Source of the DNA: Streptomyces sp. XD-27
GTDB taxonomy: Bacteria > Actinomycetota > Actinomycetes > Streptomycetales > Streptomycetaceae
NCBI RefSeq assembly: GCF_030553055.1
Contig: NZ_CP130713.1
Span: forward strand, 1,550,001 to 1,614,000
Direction: 5' to 3'
Length of the DNA: 64,000 nucleotides
Every line of letters starts with the position of its first letter. Position 1 is the stretch's first letter. Below the pieces are notes generated by a model. It did no database searches. It saw only the letters and a list, made by a program, of their open reading frames with translations, and was not told the DNA's origin. Position numbers and translations under genes: made by a program. Shown piece by piece: positions 1 to 10,884 of the stretch.

Positions 1-448
1 CGGCCTCTTCCTCCGCGACCTCGAAGCGCTCGCCCTCGGCCTCGGACAGACCGCGGGCCAGGAAGATCCGTACGGCCTCGTCGCAGCCGCCCGGCGTGGT
101 GAAGACGTCGGTGAGGACCCGCCAGTCCTCGGCCTTCACATGCGCCTCCTCGTACAGCTCGCGCTGGGCGGCGTGCAGCGGGTTCTCCCCGGGGACGTCC
201 AGGAGACCCGCCGGGATCTCCCACAGCTTGTGCCGTACCGGGTGGCGGTACTGGCGCAGGACAAGGACCCGCCCGGCCTCGTCCAGGGCGAGGACGGCCA
301 CCGAGCCGGGGTGGACCTGGTAGTCACGGGTCACGGTGGAGCCGTCGGGCATGACGACGCGGTCCGTGCGCACGCTGGTCTTGTTGCCGGTGAAGGGCGT
401 GGCGGTCTCGGTGACCTGCCACTCCTCCTGGGTGTCGGAGATGCCCAT
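1..448 (-). CDS. NUDIX hydrolase, ADP-ribose pyrophosphatase-like (3' end outside window)
   Basis: The minus-strand frame reads MGISDTQEEWQVTETATPF and continues to a NUDIX box around GLLDVPGENPLHAAQRELYE, matching G-x5-E-x7-RE-x2-EE. The family hydrolyses nucleoside diphosphate-X compounds. The RQYRHPVRHKLWEIPAG context is typical of ADP-ribose pyrophosphatase-type members, acting in the cytoplasm on Mg-bound substrate. The C-terminus is lost at the window edge. The start is ambiguous because the RBS/ATG region is tandemly duplicated: ATG at 448 and an in-frame ATG at 478 both follow a GAGGA-like motif. I chose 448 because relatives begin just before the TP(E/Q)EW segment. It lies downstream of pyrG on the same strand, separated by a strong terminator. 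Family is confident; the exact substrate is inferred. Confidence 0.88.
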   Translation of the reverse strand, partial: MGISDTQEEWQVTETATPFTGNKTSVRTDRVVMPDGSTVTRDYQVHPGSVAVLALDEAGRVLVLRQYRHPVRHKLWEIPAGLLDVPGENPLHAAQRELYEEAHVKAEDWRVLTDVFTTPGGCDEAVRIFLARGLSEAEGERFEVAEEEA

Positions 449-500
449 GCGTCCCTCAGTCTTCGTGCAGGCGCCCATGCGTCCTCAGTCTTCGTACAGG
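443..500. repeat. Tandem duplication of a start-codon region (29/28 bp units)
   Basis: Two near-identical copies, 443-471 and 473-500, differ by one missing C and one G/A change. Each carries the complement of an ATG preceded by a GA-rich motif, so the NUDIX gene has two in-frame starts 30 nt apart. Confidence 0.75.
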
Positions 501-506
501 AAGGAA

Positions 507-547
507 AACGCCGGGGTGCGGGCCGCTGCGACCCGCACCCCGGCGTT
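507..547 (-). terminator. Strong hairpin downstream of pyrG
   Basis: A perfect 16-bp inverted repeat (507-522 with 532-547) encloses a 9-nt loop, between pyrG and the NUDIX gene. Read leftward it is followed by TTCCTT. It should end most pyrG transcripts. Confidence 0.8.
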
Positions 548-585
548 CACCACCGTATCGGTCAGCCCATCGCGGGCTGCATCGG

Positions 586-2262
<1,677 letters not shown>

Positions 2263-2283
2263 GGACTGAGTGGCAAGTGCCAA

Positions 2284-2708
2284 GAGGGGGCTCCCGTGGT
2301 CGCGAGGTGAGATGCGGATCGGCAGCTTCCCCGGTTGAGCGGGGGTGCCGTCACTGCGGTTCGGGGGTTGTGCGCCCACCGGTCCACGGGCTACCAGGGT
2401 AACAGCGACCCGGGGTGATGGTGTCCGGCGACGCGTGCGGACCCGGTGCGGGCCGCGCCGGAGGGGGCGTGCGGGCCGCCCGGGACCGACCCGGGGACCG
2501 CACCGGGAGACTCTCGGTTCGACCACACGAACGGCCGAGCCACATTGTGGAACGACGCCAGCGGATCACCGGCGTTAGTCGTATCCTGCTCGGACACACG
2601 CTGCGAGCTGCGGTCGGCAAGGCATCTACCTGCTTAAGCCCCGGAAGACGAGCTCGTCGGGAAATTTCCGAGACCGCACAAGGCGCCCTGAGGGGCGAGG
2701 CCGTTCGA
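2284..2708. other. Divergent intergenic region pyrG / GH15
   Basis: About 425 bp without a supported gene. It must hold the promoters of pyrG (leftward) and the GH15 gene (rightward). I see no clear operator or RNA. The few ORFs crossing it are in-frame extensions of the flanking genes or shadows. Confidence 0.5.
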
Positions 2709-4523
2709 ATGGGGATGCAGGTGGCCGGGCGCATCGAGGACTACGCACTCATCGGCGATATGCAGACCGCCGCCCTCGTCTGCAGGGACGGCACGGTCGA
2801 CTGGCTCTGTCTGCCGCGCTTCGACTCCCATGCCGTCTTCGCCGGGCTGCTCGGCACCGAGGAACACGGCTTCTGGCGGCTGGGCCCCGCGCACGCCGCG
2901 GGCGGCACGCCGCCGGCCGCCGACCGGCGCCGCTACCGGGGCGACTCGCTGGTCCTGGAATCGGAGTGGGACACCCCGCGCGGCACCGTCCGCGTCATCG
3001 ACTTCATGCCGCCGCGCGACGGCGCCCCGCAGCTGATCCGGATCGTCGAGGGCGTCAGCGGCCGTGTCCCGATGCGTTCCGCCCTGCGGATGCGGTTCTC
3101 CTACGGCTGGGTGGTGCCGTGGGTGCACAAGGTCGACCACCGCACGGTCGCCGTGGCCGGTCCGGACTCGGTCTGGCTGGACACCGAGGCCGACACCTAC
3201 GGCAAGGACCTGACCACCTTCTCCGACTTCACCGTCGGCCCCGGTGACCGCGTCGCGTTCACCATCAGCTGGCAGCCCTCGCACAAGGAGCCGCCCGCCC
3301 TGCCCGACCCCGAGGGCTCGCTGGCGGCCACCGAGGAGTTCTGGCGCGAGTGGGTCGAGCACTGTACGTACCACGGCCCCTACCGCGACGCGGTCGTCCG
3401 CTCCCTGATCACCCTCAAGGCGCTCACCTACGCGCCCACCGGCGGCATCGTGGCCGCCCCCACCACCTCCCTGCCCGAGGACATCGGCGGCTCCCGCAAC
3501 TGGGACTACCGCTTCACCTGGCTGAGGGACGCGGCGATCACCCTCTCCTCGCTGCTGCGCACCGGCTACCGCGACGAGGCCCGCGCCTGGCGCGAGTGGC
3601 TGCTGCGGGCGGTCGCCGGCGACCCGGAGAACCTCCAGATCATGTACGGGATCGCGGGCGAGCGGGAGCTGAGCGAGGCCGAGCTGCCGTGGCTGCCGGG
3701 ATACGAGGGCTCCCAGCCGGTCCGGGTCGGCAACGGCGCGGCGGGCCAGCTCCAGCTGGACGTCTACGGGGAGACCATCGAGGCGCTGCACCTGGCGCAC
3801 ATGACCGGCCTGGCCCGCAACGACTACGCGGCCCTGCTCCAGATCCGGCTGATCCACTACCTGGAGGACCACTGGGACGAGCCCGACGAGGGCATCTGGG
3901 AGGTGCGCGGCCCGCGCCGCCACTTCGTGCACTCCAAGGTGATGGCCTGGGTCGCGGTCGACCGCACGATCAAGCTGATCGAGTCGGGCGACGTGGACGG
4001 GCCGCTGGAGCGCTGGCGCGACCTGCGCGACGAGATCCACCGGACGGTGTGCGAGCGGGGCTATGACCCGGAGCGCAACACCTTCACCCAGTCCTACGGC
4101 TCCAAGGAGCTGGACGCCTCGCTGCTGCTCATCCCGCAGATGGGCTTCCTACCGCCGGACGACAAGCGGGTCATCGGCACCATCGAGGCGATCCAGCGGG
4201 AGCTGTCCACCGAGGACGGCTTCGTGCTGCGCTATCCGACGGCCGGCGAGGAAGCGGGGGTGGACGGCCTGGAAGGCGACGAGGGCGCGTTCCTCGCCTG
4301 CTCGTTCTGGCTCGCGGACGACCTGGCGATGATCGGCCGGGTGGACGAGGCGCGGCAGCTGTTCGAGAAGCTGCTGTCGCTCCGCAACGACCTGGGGCTG
4401 CTCGCGGAGGAGTGGGACCCGCGGCTCAAGCGCCAGGTGGGCAACTTCCCGCAGGCGTTCAGCCACGTGCCGCTGATCGACACGGCGCTGCGGCTGACCG
4501 CCTCGGGCGCGTACGGCGGCTGA
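2709..4523 (+). CDS. Glycoside hydrolase family 15 protein (glucoamylase/trehalase-like)
   Basis: A 604-aa cytosolic protein. The N-terminal GH15 module reads GRIEDYALIGDMQTAALVCR and GTVDWLCLPRFDS, followed by the (alpha/alpha)6 barrel with GSRNWDYRFTWLRDAA, a classic GH15 signature. The two expected acidic catalytic regions are seen at GIWEVRG and LLAEEWDP, with GNFPQAFSH near the end. Actinobacterial members of this form are trehalases or alpha-glucosidases; substrate cannot be settled from sequence. ATG 2709 (or ATG 2715) fits the conserved AGRIEDYALIGD start, with GAGGGGCGAGG upstream. The PucR regulator follows after 6 nt, so the two are probably co-transcribed. Confidence 0.92.
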   Translation: MGMQVAGRIEDYALIGDMQTAALVCRDGTVDWLCLPRFDSHAVFAGLLGTEEHGFWRLGPAHAAGGTPPAADRRRYRGDSLVLESEWDTPRGTVRVIDFMPPRDGAPQLIRIVEGVSGRVPMRSALRMRFSYGWVVPWVHKVDHRTVAVAGPDSVWLDTEADTYGKDLTTFSDFTVGPGDRVAFTISWQPSHKEPPALPDPEGSLAATEEFWREWVEHCTYHGPYRDAVVRSLITLKALTYAPTGGIVAAPTTSLPEDIGGSRNWDYRFTWLRDAAITLSSLLRTGYRDEARAWREWLLRAVAGDPENLQIMYGIAGERELSEAELPWLPGYEGSQPVRVGNGAAGQLQLDVYGETIEALHLAHMTGLARNDYAALLQIRLIHYLEDHWDEPDEGIWEVRGPRRHFVHSKVMAWVAVDRTIKLIESGDVDGPLERWRDLRDEIHRTVCERGYDPERNTFTQSYGSKELDASLLLIPQMGFLPPDDKRVIGTIEAIQRELSTEDGFVLRYPTAGEEAGVDGLEGDEGAFLACSFWLADDLAMIGRVDEARQLFEKLLSLRNDLGLLAEEWDPRLKRQVGNFPQAFSHVPLIDTALRLTASGAYGG

Positions 4524-4529
4524 CCGCCC

Positions 4530-6205
4530 GTGGCGCCACCCGAGGCCGGTGAGCCACCCGGCCCGCAGGGCACCATCACCGTGGCGCGGGCGCTCGGGCT
4601 GCCCGCGCTGCGCCGCGGTCTGCCCGAGGTGGTGGCCGCCGAGGACCGGCTGGACCGGCCGGTGCGCTGGGTGCACGCGGGCGAGGCGCCGAACATCGCC
4701 TCGCTGCTCAGGGGTGGGGAGCTGCTGCTGACCACCGGCCTCGGGCTGGGGCCGCGCCCGGCCGAGCAGCGGGCCTTCGTCCGCACGCTCGCCGCCCGGG
4801 AGATCGCCGCCCTGGTGGTCGAGCTGGGGTCCCGCTTCACCACGCTGCCCGCCGCGGTGGTGGACACCGCGCGCTCGGTCGGGCTGCCACTGGTGCAGTT
4901 GCGGCGTGAGGTGCCGTTCGTGGCGGTCACCGAGGAGATCCACACCGAGATCGTCAACGAGCACTACGCCCTGCTCCGCCGCGCCGAGGAGGTGCACCGG
5001 CAGTGCACCCAGGCGCTGCTGGGCGGCGGCGGGGTGCCGGAGATCCTGCGGCTGCTCGCGGCGTTCGCGGGCAACCCGGTCTTCCTGGAGAGCTCCGACG
5101 GACAGCTGCTGTACGCGGCGGGGCCGGGCCCCGCCGCGCCGTCGGGCACCGCGGATCCGCTCCAGGTGTGGGACGGGCTGCGGGAGCGGCGGGCGGCCCC
5201 GCGTCCGGAACTGCCCGCGGGCAGCGTGGTCGTGGACGTCCCCGGCGGCGGCCCCGGCGTGGTGCGCGCCCGGCTGACGGTGCCGCCGGTGGCGGGTGCG
5301 CTCGCCCCCGTCCACCGGATCGCGGCCGAGCGTACGGCGGATCTGCTGGCGGTCGTGCTGCTCCAGGCGCGTCAGGAGGAGGAGCTGGCCGCGCGCGGCC
5401 GCGGGGACTTCCTCACCGATCTCGCGGAGGAGCGGATCGAGGCGGCGGACGCGCCCGCGCAGGCGCGGGTGCTGGGGTTCCGGCCGCCGACCGGCGGTCC
5501 GCTGCTGCCGGTGGTGATGCGGGTGGCGACGCGGACGGCGGTGGGGTGCCCGCCGGGCCCGGGGAGAGCTGGGCGGCGCTGGCGCACGCCGTGCAGGAGG
5601 AGCTGGCCGCGGTCGGCGTGCCGGCGCTGCTGGGCGTACGGCTGCCGGAGGGCCGGGTGCCGCTGCTGGTGGGGCTGCGGGACGCGGCGGAGCGTACGGC
5701 GGTCGCCGAACGGGTCGCGGCCGCGCTGCGGGCCGGCGTCCAGCGGGCCTGGCCGGACCGCGCCGGATCCCGGCCGCCCACGGTGGTGGTGGGGGTGGCG
5801 GGCGGCTGGGAGACGGTCGGGAGCGAGCTGCGGCACGCGGCGGAGGCGGCGAACGCGGCGCGCGGGCCCGCGGACCGGCTTTGGCACGACGTGCGGCGCA
5901 CGGAAGTCGACGTGTTGCTGTGGCGACTGCGTGAGCACGGGGACCTGGCCGCCTTCGTCGACCGGGTGATCGGCCCGCTGCTCGCCCACGACCGTACGGC
6001 CCGGCCGCCGCTGATCCCCACGTTGGAGGCGTATCTGGCGCACGCGGGCCGCAAGGCGGAGACGGCGCGGGAGCTGCACCTGAACCGGCAGACGCTGTAC
6101 GACCGGCTGGCGCGGATCGCGCGGCTGCTGGGCAGCGACCTGGAGGACCCGCAGACGGTGCTCGCCTTGGGCTTGGCCCTCCAGGCCCGCCGCCATCTTC
6201 AGTGA
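4530..6205 (+). pseudogene. PucR-family transcriptional regulator, single-base frameshift
   Basis: The first part (from GTG 4530) encodes the PucR N-terminal domain: VARALGLPALRRGLPEVV, then GGELLLTTGLGLG. The C-terminal part, in the next frame, runs to 6205 and carries the PucR helix-turn-helix TARELHLNRQTLYDRLARI. The reading frame must slip by -1 near 5543-5546. Adding one G to that GGGG run joins the two halves as TRTAVGVPAGPGESWAAL, giving one 558-aa protein. PucR proteins act as effector-responsive DNA-binding regulators, often of purine or amino-acid catabolism; the target here is unknown. It starts 6 nt after the GH15 stop, so it may be co-transcribed. Either the gene is broken or the sequence has an error; the intact flanks favour error. 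Confidence 0.85.
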
Positions 6206-6229
6206 GTGTCATGCCCGTCCGGCGAGGAT

Positions 6230-6251
6230 CGGGGCTCGGGGCGGAGCCCCG
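6230..6251. terminator. Short GC hairpin between convergent genes
   Basis: An 8-bp inverted repeat (6230-6237 with 6244-6251) lies in the 66-bp gap between the ends of the PucR gene and the GH64 gene. Plausible shared terminator, not strong. Confidence 0.4.
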
Positions 6252-6271
6252 GAAAAGTCTCTCCCCGCACC

Positions 6272-7441
6272 TCAGAACGGCGTCAGGGTGAGGGTGATCC
6301 CCGTCGGCGCCCCGTCCTGGATGTAGGAGGCGAAGTCGGCGACGTCGTCGAAGGCGAAGCCGTACGCCTTGCCGTCGGCGGTCGCCGCGTGCATCGCCCT
6401 GGCGTAGTGGTTGGTGACCGCGGGCCGGTAGAAGGCGGCCGGGTCGGTGGTGGGCTGGGCGGCCGCCTCGTGCAGCGTGGTGCGGTTGAAGCCCGCGCCG
6501 AGGACCGCGGCGACCGGTCCGGTCTTCCCGTCGTTGGGCGCGGCCAGGGCGCCGTCGCAGAACAGCACGTCGCGGGTGGAGGGCTTGGCGAACGAGACCT
6601 CGGCGGGCCCGGTGAAGGACAGCCGCCCGCCGGCGACCCGCCCGGTGAAGGTGCCCGCGTTCGTGGTGACCTTGAGGTCCTTGGCCGCGTACGTGTCCCA
6701 CACCTGGTCGATGTAGGCGGCGAGGTAGTCCTGGGCGAACCGCCCGGCGTCCAGGCCGTGCCCGGGGGCGATGACGCGCAGATCACCTCCGGTGACCAGC
6801 GGCGCGAAGGCCTCCTGGCCGGCCAGGTCGGCGAAGACCCGGGCGCGGGCGCCGTCCTTGAGCGTGCCCGTCGTCTGGTCCTTCGCGCCGGTCAGACGGA
6901 TGGCGAGCGGCACGCTGAACATGTCCACCATGGTGGTGTTGCAGAACATGCCGTCCGCATTGAGGGTGAACTCGGCGCAGTCGTGCAGGACTTCGTAGTT
7001 GGGGTCGGTGGTGACCCAGCCGGCCGGGTACTGGAGCGCCGCGTTGCCCGCGCCGTCGGTGACGGCCTTGAACCTCAGCTTGCCGCCGAGTGCGACGTAG
7101 ATCCGCCCCGACATGGCGGGGAGCGTCAGCCGGGTGTCGCCGCTCGCGGCGAGCGGGATGGCGTAGTCGGTGAAGCCGTCCGGGCCGTTGTCGGACAGCG
7201 CGACGGGCGCGAGGCCGCCGTCAGGCGTGACGCGCACCTGACGGCCTCCCTCATTGCCGACGATGTAGACCCATATCGACGAATTGCCGAACTCACCGGT
7301 CCTGTTGACGACCGTGAGCGGCAGGGCGGCGGACGGGGCTCCGTGCGCCCGGCCGCCGGTGAGGGTGAGGCCCGTGGCCGCCGCGGCGGCGGTGGCCGCG
7401 AGTCCTCCGAGCAGCTTCCTGCGGCTGAGTGCCATGCTCAT
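6272..7441 (-). CDS. Secreted GH64 beta-1,3-glucanase-like protein
   Basis: A 389-aa protein with a Tat-type signal peptide: SRRKLLGG followed by an Ala-rich hydrophobic stretch, likely cleaved after AHG/A near residue 33. The mature part (LPLTVVNRTGEFGNSSIWVY, ARVFADLAGQEAFAPLV, DYLAAYIDQVWDTYA, VLFCDGALAAPND, YARAMHAATADGKAYGFAFD) matches the thaumatin-like GH64 laminaripentaose-producing beta-1,3-glucanase family, which cuts beta-1,3-glucan of fungal or plant walls outside the cell. No carbohydrate-binding module is visible. ATG 7441 is preceded by GAGAGG at good spacing. A perfect LacI-type palindrome lies 38 bp upstream, suggesting sugar-responsive repression. Confidence 0.88.
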   Translation of the reverse strand: MSMALSRRKLLGGLAATAAAAATGLTLTGGRAHGAPSAALPLTVVNRTGEFGNSSIWVYIVGNEGGRQVRVTPDGGLAPVALSDNGPDGFTDYAIPLAASGDTRLTLPAMSGRIYVALGGKLRFKAVTDGAGNAALQYPAGWVTTDPNYEVLHDCAEFTLNADGMFCNTTMVDMFSVPLAIRLTGAKDQTTGTLKDGARARVFADLAGQEAFAPLVTGGDLRVIAPGHGLDAGRFAQDYLAAYIDQVWDTYAAKDLKVTTNAGTFTGRVAGGRLSFTGPAEVSFAKPSTRDVLFCDGALAAPNDGKTGPVAAVLGAGFNRTTLHEAAAQPTTDPAAFYRPAVTNHYARAMHAATADGKAYGFAFDDVADFASYIQDGAPTGITLTLTPF

Positions 7442-7479
7442 GTGTGGTGCCTCTCGGCTGGGTGTGGGGGGACTGCCGT

Positions 7480-7491
7480 GAGAGCGCTCTC
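7480..7491. promoter_or_regulatory. LacI-family type operator upstream of GH64 gene
   Basis: The perfect 12-bp palindrome gagagcgctctc has the central GCGC typical of LacI-family sugar-repressor operators in Streptomyces glycosidase genes. It lies between promoter distance and the ATG at 7441. No LacI-type gene is in the window, so the repressor would be encoded elsewhere. Confidence 0.65.
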
Positions 7492-7550
7492 GCGTTTGAG
7501 GCAGCACCCTGCCCGCGCCCGCGGCGGGCGTCAACCCTCTGCACGAAAGG

Positions 7551-8660
7551 TCAGTTGCCCGCCAACTCGTCGTAGATCCGCAGCACATGGGAGACGGCAT
7601 CGTCCTCGCCGGGCCAGTCGGCGGCCTGCGCCCGGCCCGCGGCGGCCAGTTGGGCGTGCCACACGGGGTCGGTGAGCAGCCGGTGCACGGCCATCGCCAG
7701 CGCCCTCGGGTCGCCGTACGGGACGAGTTCGGCGGCAGCGCCGACCAGTTCGGGCACACCTCCGACCGCGGTCGCCACCAGCGGCACGCCCAACCGCAGC
7801 GCCTCCTGCGCCAGCAGGGACCGCGCCTCCCAGGGGCTGGACAGGACGGCGACATCGGCCGCGGCGAGCAGGTCCGGGACATCGGGGCGGCGGCCCACCA
7901 GCCGCACCGCCAGCCCTTCGGCGTCGATCCGCCGCTGCAAGGCGGGCCGACCGGGCCCCTCCCCCGCGATCACCAGCAGCGGCGCCGGGTCCAGTGTGGC
8001 CCAGGCGAGGGCCGCGTCCAGCAGCGGGCCGTGCCCGCGGCCCTCCTCCAGCCGCCCGGCGGTGAGGATCAACGGACGCTCCATCACCCCCAGTTCCGCA
8101 CGGAACTTCTGGCGCCACACCTCGTCGCGTTCGGGTACGGGCCGTGGTGCGGGGACCGCGACCGGCGCGAGCCGCGCGTCGCGCGCCCCTCGCGCGCGTG
8201 CCAGGTCCACCAGGTCCGACGAGGCGCCGAGCACCACGGTCGCGGCGCGCGCCACCTTGCGTTCCATGAGACGGACCAGGTGGGAGCGGGCGCCCTCGGC
8301 GTACGGCCTGCCGTGCAGGGTGACGATCAGCGGGGTCCCGCGCAACGCCAGCGCGGCGAGCAGCCCGGAGCGGAGGCCGTGCGCGTGCACCAGGGACGCC
8401 CCGGCCGCGGCCGCACGCAGCACCGCGGCGTCCCCGGCCCCGGTACGGGCATCGGCGGGCACGAACCGCGCGCCCGCCGCGGTGAATCCGTAGTCGTCCT
8501 CGGCACCGTGCGGCGCGCACACGGTCACCCGCAGCCCGCGCGCCACCAGCCCGGCGGCCAGCGACCGCACGTGCACCCCGCTGCCGGAACTCCCGCTGCC
8601 CAGCACCTGCACGACGTGCAGAGGCGACTGCCCCTGCGACGGGACGGGTGTGCTGCTCAC
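7551..8660 (-). CDS. Glycosyltransferase family 4 protein
   Basis: A 369-aa GT-B fold glycosyltransferase. The N-terminal half has LHVVQVLGSGSSGSGVHVRS and LVHAHGLRSGLLAAL. The C-terminal nucleotide-sugar site shows LTAGRLEEGRGH, PLLVIAGEGPGRPALQ, VRLVGRRPDVPDLLAAADV and the E-x7-E motif around SPWEARSLLAQEALRLGVP. It transfers a sugar from an activated donor to an unknown acceptor, probably at the inner membrane face or cytosol; there is no membrane segment. GTG 8660 is chosen because the conserved LHVVQVLG begins shortly after and a CAGGAG lies upstream. No sugar-pathway neighbours are present, so acceptor and product are unknown. Confidence 0.88.
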   Translation of the reverse strand: MSSTPVPSQGQSPLHVVQVLGSGSSGSGVHVRSLAAGLVARGLRVTVCAPHGAEDDYGFTAAGARFVPADARTGAGDAAVLRAAAAGASLVHAHGLRSGLLAALALRGTPLIVTLHGRPYAEGARSHLVRLMERKVARAATVVLGASSDLVDLARARGARDARLAPVAVPAPRPVPERDEVWRQKFRAELGVMERPLILTAGRLEEGRGHGPLLDAALAWATLDPAPLLVIAGEGPGRPALQRRIDAEGLAVRLVGRRPDVPDLLAAADVAVLSSPWEARSLLAQEALRLGVPLVATAVGGVPELVGAAAELVPYGDPRALAMAVHRLLTDPVWHAQLAAAGRAQAADWPGEDDAVSHVLRIYDELAGN

Positions 8661-9123
8661 GCGGGCGTGGCTCCTGAGGCGACGTCGGGTGCGGGTGGTG
8701 GGGGATGTGCGGCGGTGCGATGTACCGGGGGTGCTGGGTTCAGGATGCCAGTCCGAACACCCGCTCCGGCACCACGGCTTTCCGACAAGGGCCGTCCGGC
8801 GCACAGATGATCCCCCGGACTCCTCCCCCAGCGCGGCCGCAGGGGGTGCCCCCAGGGGTCCCCCACGAGCACCACCCGCACGAGCGACGTCGCCAGGCGA
8901 TGCACGGGCAGGGCGCAGGCCGTGCCACCGGCCCGTCGGTCGCCGTACTGGGGGCACCTCCCAGCGTTAGCTGGGGGAGGGAGGGGACGTGGCGGGTGCC
9001 CCCGCAGCGCGGCGAACAGCGGCGCCGCACCGCACCGCGCACCCCGGCCACCGGCCGAAAGGTGCACGCGCACGGCACGCCCCGCGGCACCACACGGCTC
9101 CGACGCCGGCAACGCCGGCCCCG
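8661..9123. other. 463-bp intergenic region with Streptomyces-type palindromic repeats
   Basis: No credible gene. The region holds two GC-rich palindromic units, 8811-8870 and 8946-8980 (CTCCCAGC gtta GCTGGGGGAG). A 28-bp stretch at 8811-8838 recurs exactly at 35678-35705 inside a response-regulator gene. The presumed promoter of the glycosyltransferase gene must also be here. Confidence 0.6.
8811..8838. repeat. Dispersed GC-rich intergenic repeat, copy A
   Basis: Identical over 28 bp to 35678-35705; core cctcccccagcgcggcc. Related, diverged units are seen at 8946-8980 and about 13386-13425. Confidence 0.7.
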
Positions 9124-10884
9124 TCACAGACCCGTACGCGCCGCCTGAAGCAGTTCCTCCGCGTGCGCCCGCGCCAGCTCCGAGTCCTCCTGGCCCGCCA
9201 GCATCCGCGACAGTTCGCGCACCCGGTCCTCGCCCTCCATGGCCTTCACGCCGCTGCGGGTCACGGCCCCGTCATTCGTCTTCTCCACCACCAGGTGCCG
9301 GTCGGCGAACGCCGCGACCTGCGGCAGGTGGGTGACCACCACGACCTGCGCGGACTTCGCCAGCCGCGCCAGTCGGCGGCCCACCTCGACCGCGGCCTTG
9401 CCGCCGACGCCCGCGTCGACCTCGTCGAAGAGATACGTCGGTACGGGGTCGGAACCGGCGAAGACCACCTCGACCGCGAGCATCACCCGGGACAGCTCAC
9501 CGCCGGAGGCGCCCTTGGCGATCGGCCGGGGCGGGGCGCCCGGATGCGGGGCCAGCAGCAGTTCGACGTCGTCGGCACCGTGCGGACCGTAGGCGACCGC
9601 GCGCCCGCCGACCTCGATACCCGCGCCCGCCTCCGCATCGGCGGCGACCGCGGTCTGCCGGATCGCGAAGGTGACCCGCGCGTGGGGCATGGCGAGTTCG
9701 GCGAGTTCGGCGGTGACCGCGTCGGCGAAGCGCCGCGCCGCCTCCGTACGGGCGTCGGTGAGGGTCTGCGCCAGCTCGCCGAGTTCGGCGCGCAGCGCGT
9801 CCCGCTCGGCCGCCAGCTCGCCGATCCGGTCGTCGTCGCCGTCCAGTTCGGCCAGCCGGGCCGCGCCCGTCTCGGCCCAGGCCAGGACGTCGGCGACGGT
9901 CTCGCCGTACTTCCGGGTCAGATGGGTCAGCACGGCCCGCCGCTCCTCCACGGCCGCGAGCCGCCGCGGGTCGGCGTCCAGGTCGTCGGCGTACCCCGCC
10001 AGCTCGCCCGCCGCGTCGGACAGCAGGATGCCGACCTCCCCGATCCGGTCGGCCAGCGCGGCGAGCGCCGGGTCGTGGGACCGTACGGCCTCCAGCGCGC
10101 GGTGCGCCCCGGCGACCAGGGTGGCCGCGTCCACGCCCTCGAGGTCCTCCGGGTTCCCGGCGAGCGCGGCGTGCGCGGCGGTGGCGGCGGAGGCGAGCGC
10201 TTCGGCGTGACCGAGCCGCTCGGCCTCGGCGGCGAGCTCCGCGTCCTCCCCCGGCCGCGGCTCGGCGGCGGCGATCTCCTCCAGGCCGAAGCGCAGCAGG
10301 TCGGCCTCCTGGGCGCGCTCGCGGGCGCGCGTGGTCAGCTCGTCCAGCTCGGCGCTGACGGCCCGCAGCCTGCGGTAGGCGGCGGTGTACTTCTCCAACG
10401 GGCCGGCGACCGCGTCGCCCGCGTACCGGTCCAGGGCCTGCCGCTGCCGGGCGGGGCGCAGCAGACCCTGCTGGTCGGTCTGGCCGTGTACGGCGACGAG
10501 ATCGTCGGCCAGCTCGGCGAGCAGCCCCACCGGGACGGACCGGCCGCCGACATGGGCGCGGGACCGCCCTTCGGCGGAGAGCGTCCGGCTGATGAGCAGC
10601 GCCCCGTCGTCCAGCTCGGCCCCCGCCTCCTCGGCGCGTACCGCAACCGGGGACCGCTCGTCGACCGTGAGCCGGCCCTCGACGACGGCCGCCTTGGCCC
10701 CGATCCGCACCAGGGCGGCGTCGGCGCGCCCGCCCAGCAGCAGGCCGAGGCTGGTGACGACCATGGTCTTGCCCGCGCCGGTCTCGCCGGTCACCGCGGT
10801 GAATCCCGGCGACAGCTCGACCACGGCGTCGTCGATCACGCCCAGCGCACGTATCCGCATCTCCTCCAGCACGCCCATGACCAT
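9124..10884 (-). CDS. recN: DNA repair protein RecN
   Basis: RecN is an SMC-like ATPase acting in double-strand break repair on the nucleoid. The 586-aa protein has the N-terminal MRIRALGVIDDAVVELSPGF and Walker A GETGAGKTMV, a long Ala/Arg/Glu-rich coiled-coil middle, and the C-terminal ABC signature GASGGELSRVMLAVE with Walker B YLFDEVDAGVGG, plus VVVTHLPQVAAFADRH. The length is normal. The start may be ATG 10884, ATG 10878 or the inner EEM site; none has a strong Shine-Dalgarno, and relatives begin near VLEEMRI. It lies downstream of nadK on the same strand, the usual tlyA-nadK-recN order, although a hairpin at 11025-11053 separates them. Confidence 0.96.
   Translation of the reverse strand: MVMGVLEEMRIRALGVIDDAVVELSPGFTAVTGETGAGKTMVVTSLGLLLGGRADAALVRIGAKAAVVEGRLTVDERSPVAVRAEEAGAELDDGALLISRTLSAEGRSRAHVGGRSVPVGLLAELADDLVAVHGQTDQQGLLRPARQRQALDRYAGDAVAGPLEKYTAAYRRLRAVSAELDELTTRARERAQEADLLRFGLEEIAAAEPRPGEDAELAAEAERLGHAEALASAATAAHAALAGNPEDLEGVDAATLVAGAHRALEAVRSHDPALAALADRIGEVGILLSDAAGELAGYADDLDADPRRLAAVEERRAVLTHLTRKYGETVADVLAWAETGAARLAELDGDDDRIGELAAERDALRAELGELAQTLTDARTEAARRFADAVTAELAELAMPHARVTFAIRQTAVAADAEAGAGIEVGGRAVAYGPHGADDVELLLAPHPGAPPRPIAKGASGGELSRVMLAVEVVFAGSDPVPTYLFDEVDAGVGGKAAVEVGRRLARLAKSAQVVVVTHLPQVAAFADRHLVVEKTNDGAVTRSGVKAMEGEDRVRELSRMLAGQEDSELARAHAEELLQAARTGL

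Noticed and set aside
4149..6701. 850-codon leftward ORF across GH15 and PucR genes
   Set aside because: Crosses three genes in another frame; Arg/Pro/Gly-rich with no domain.
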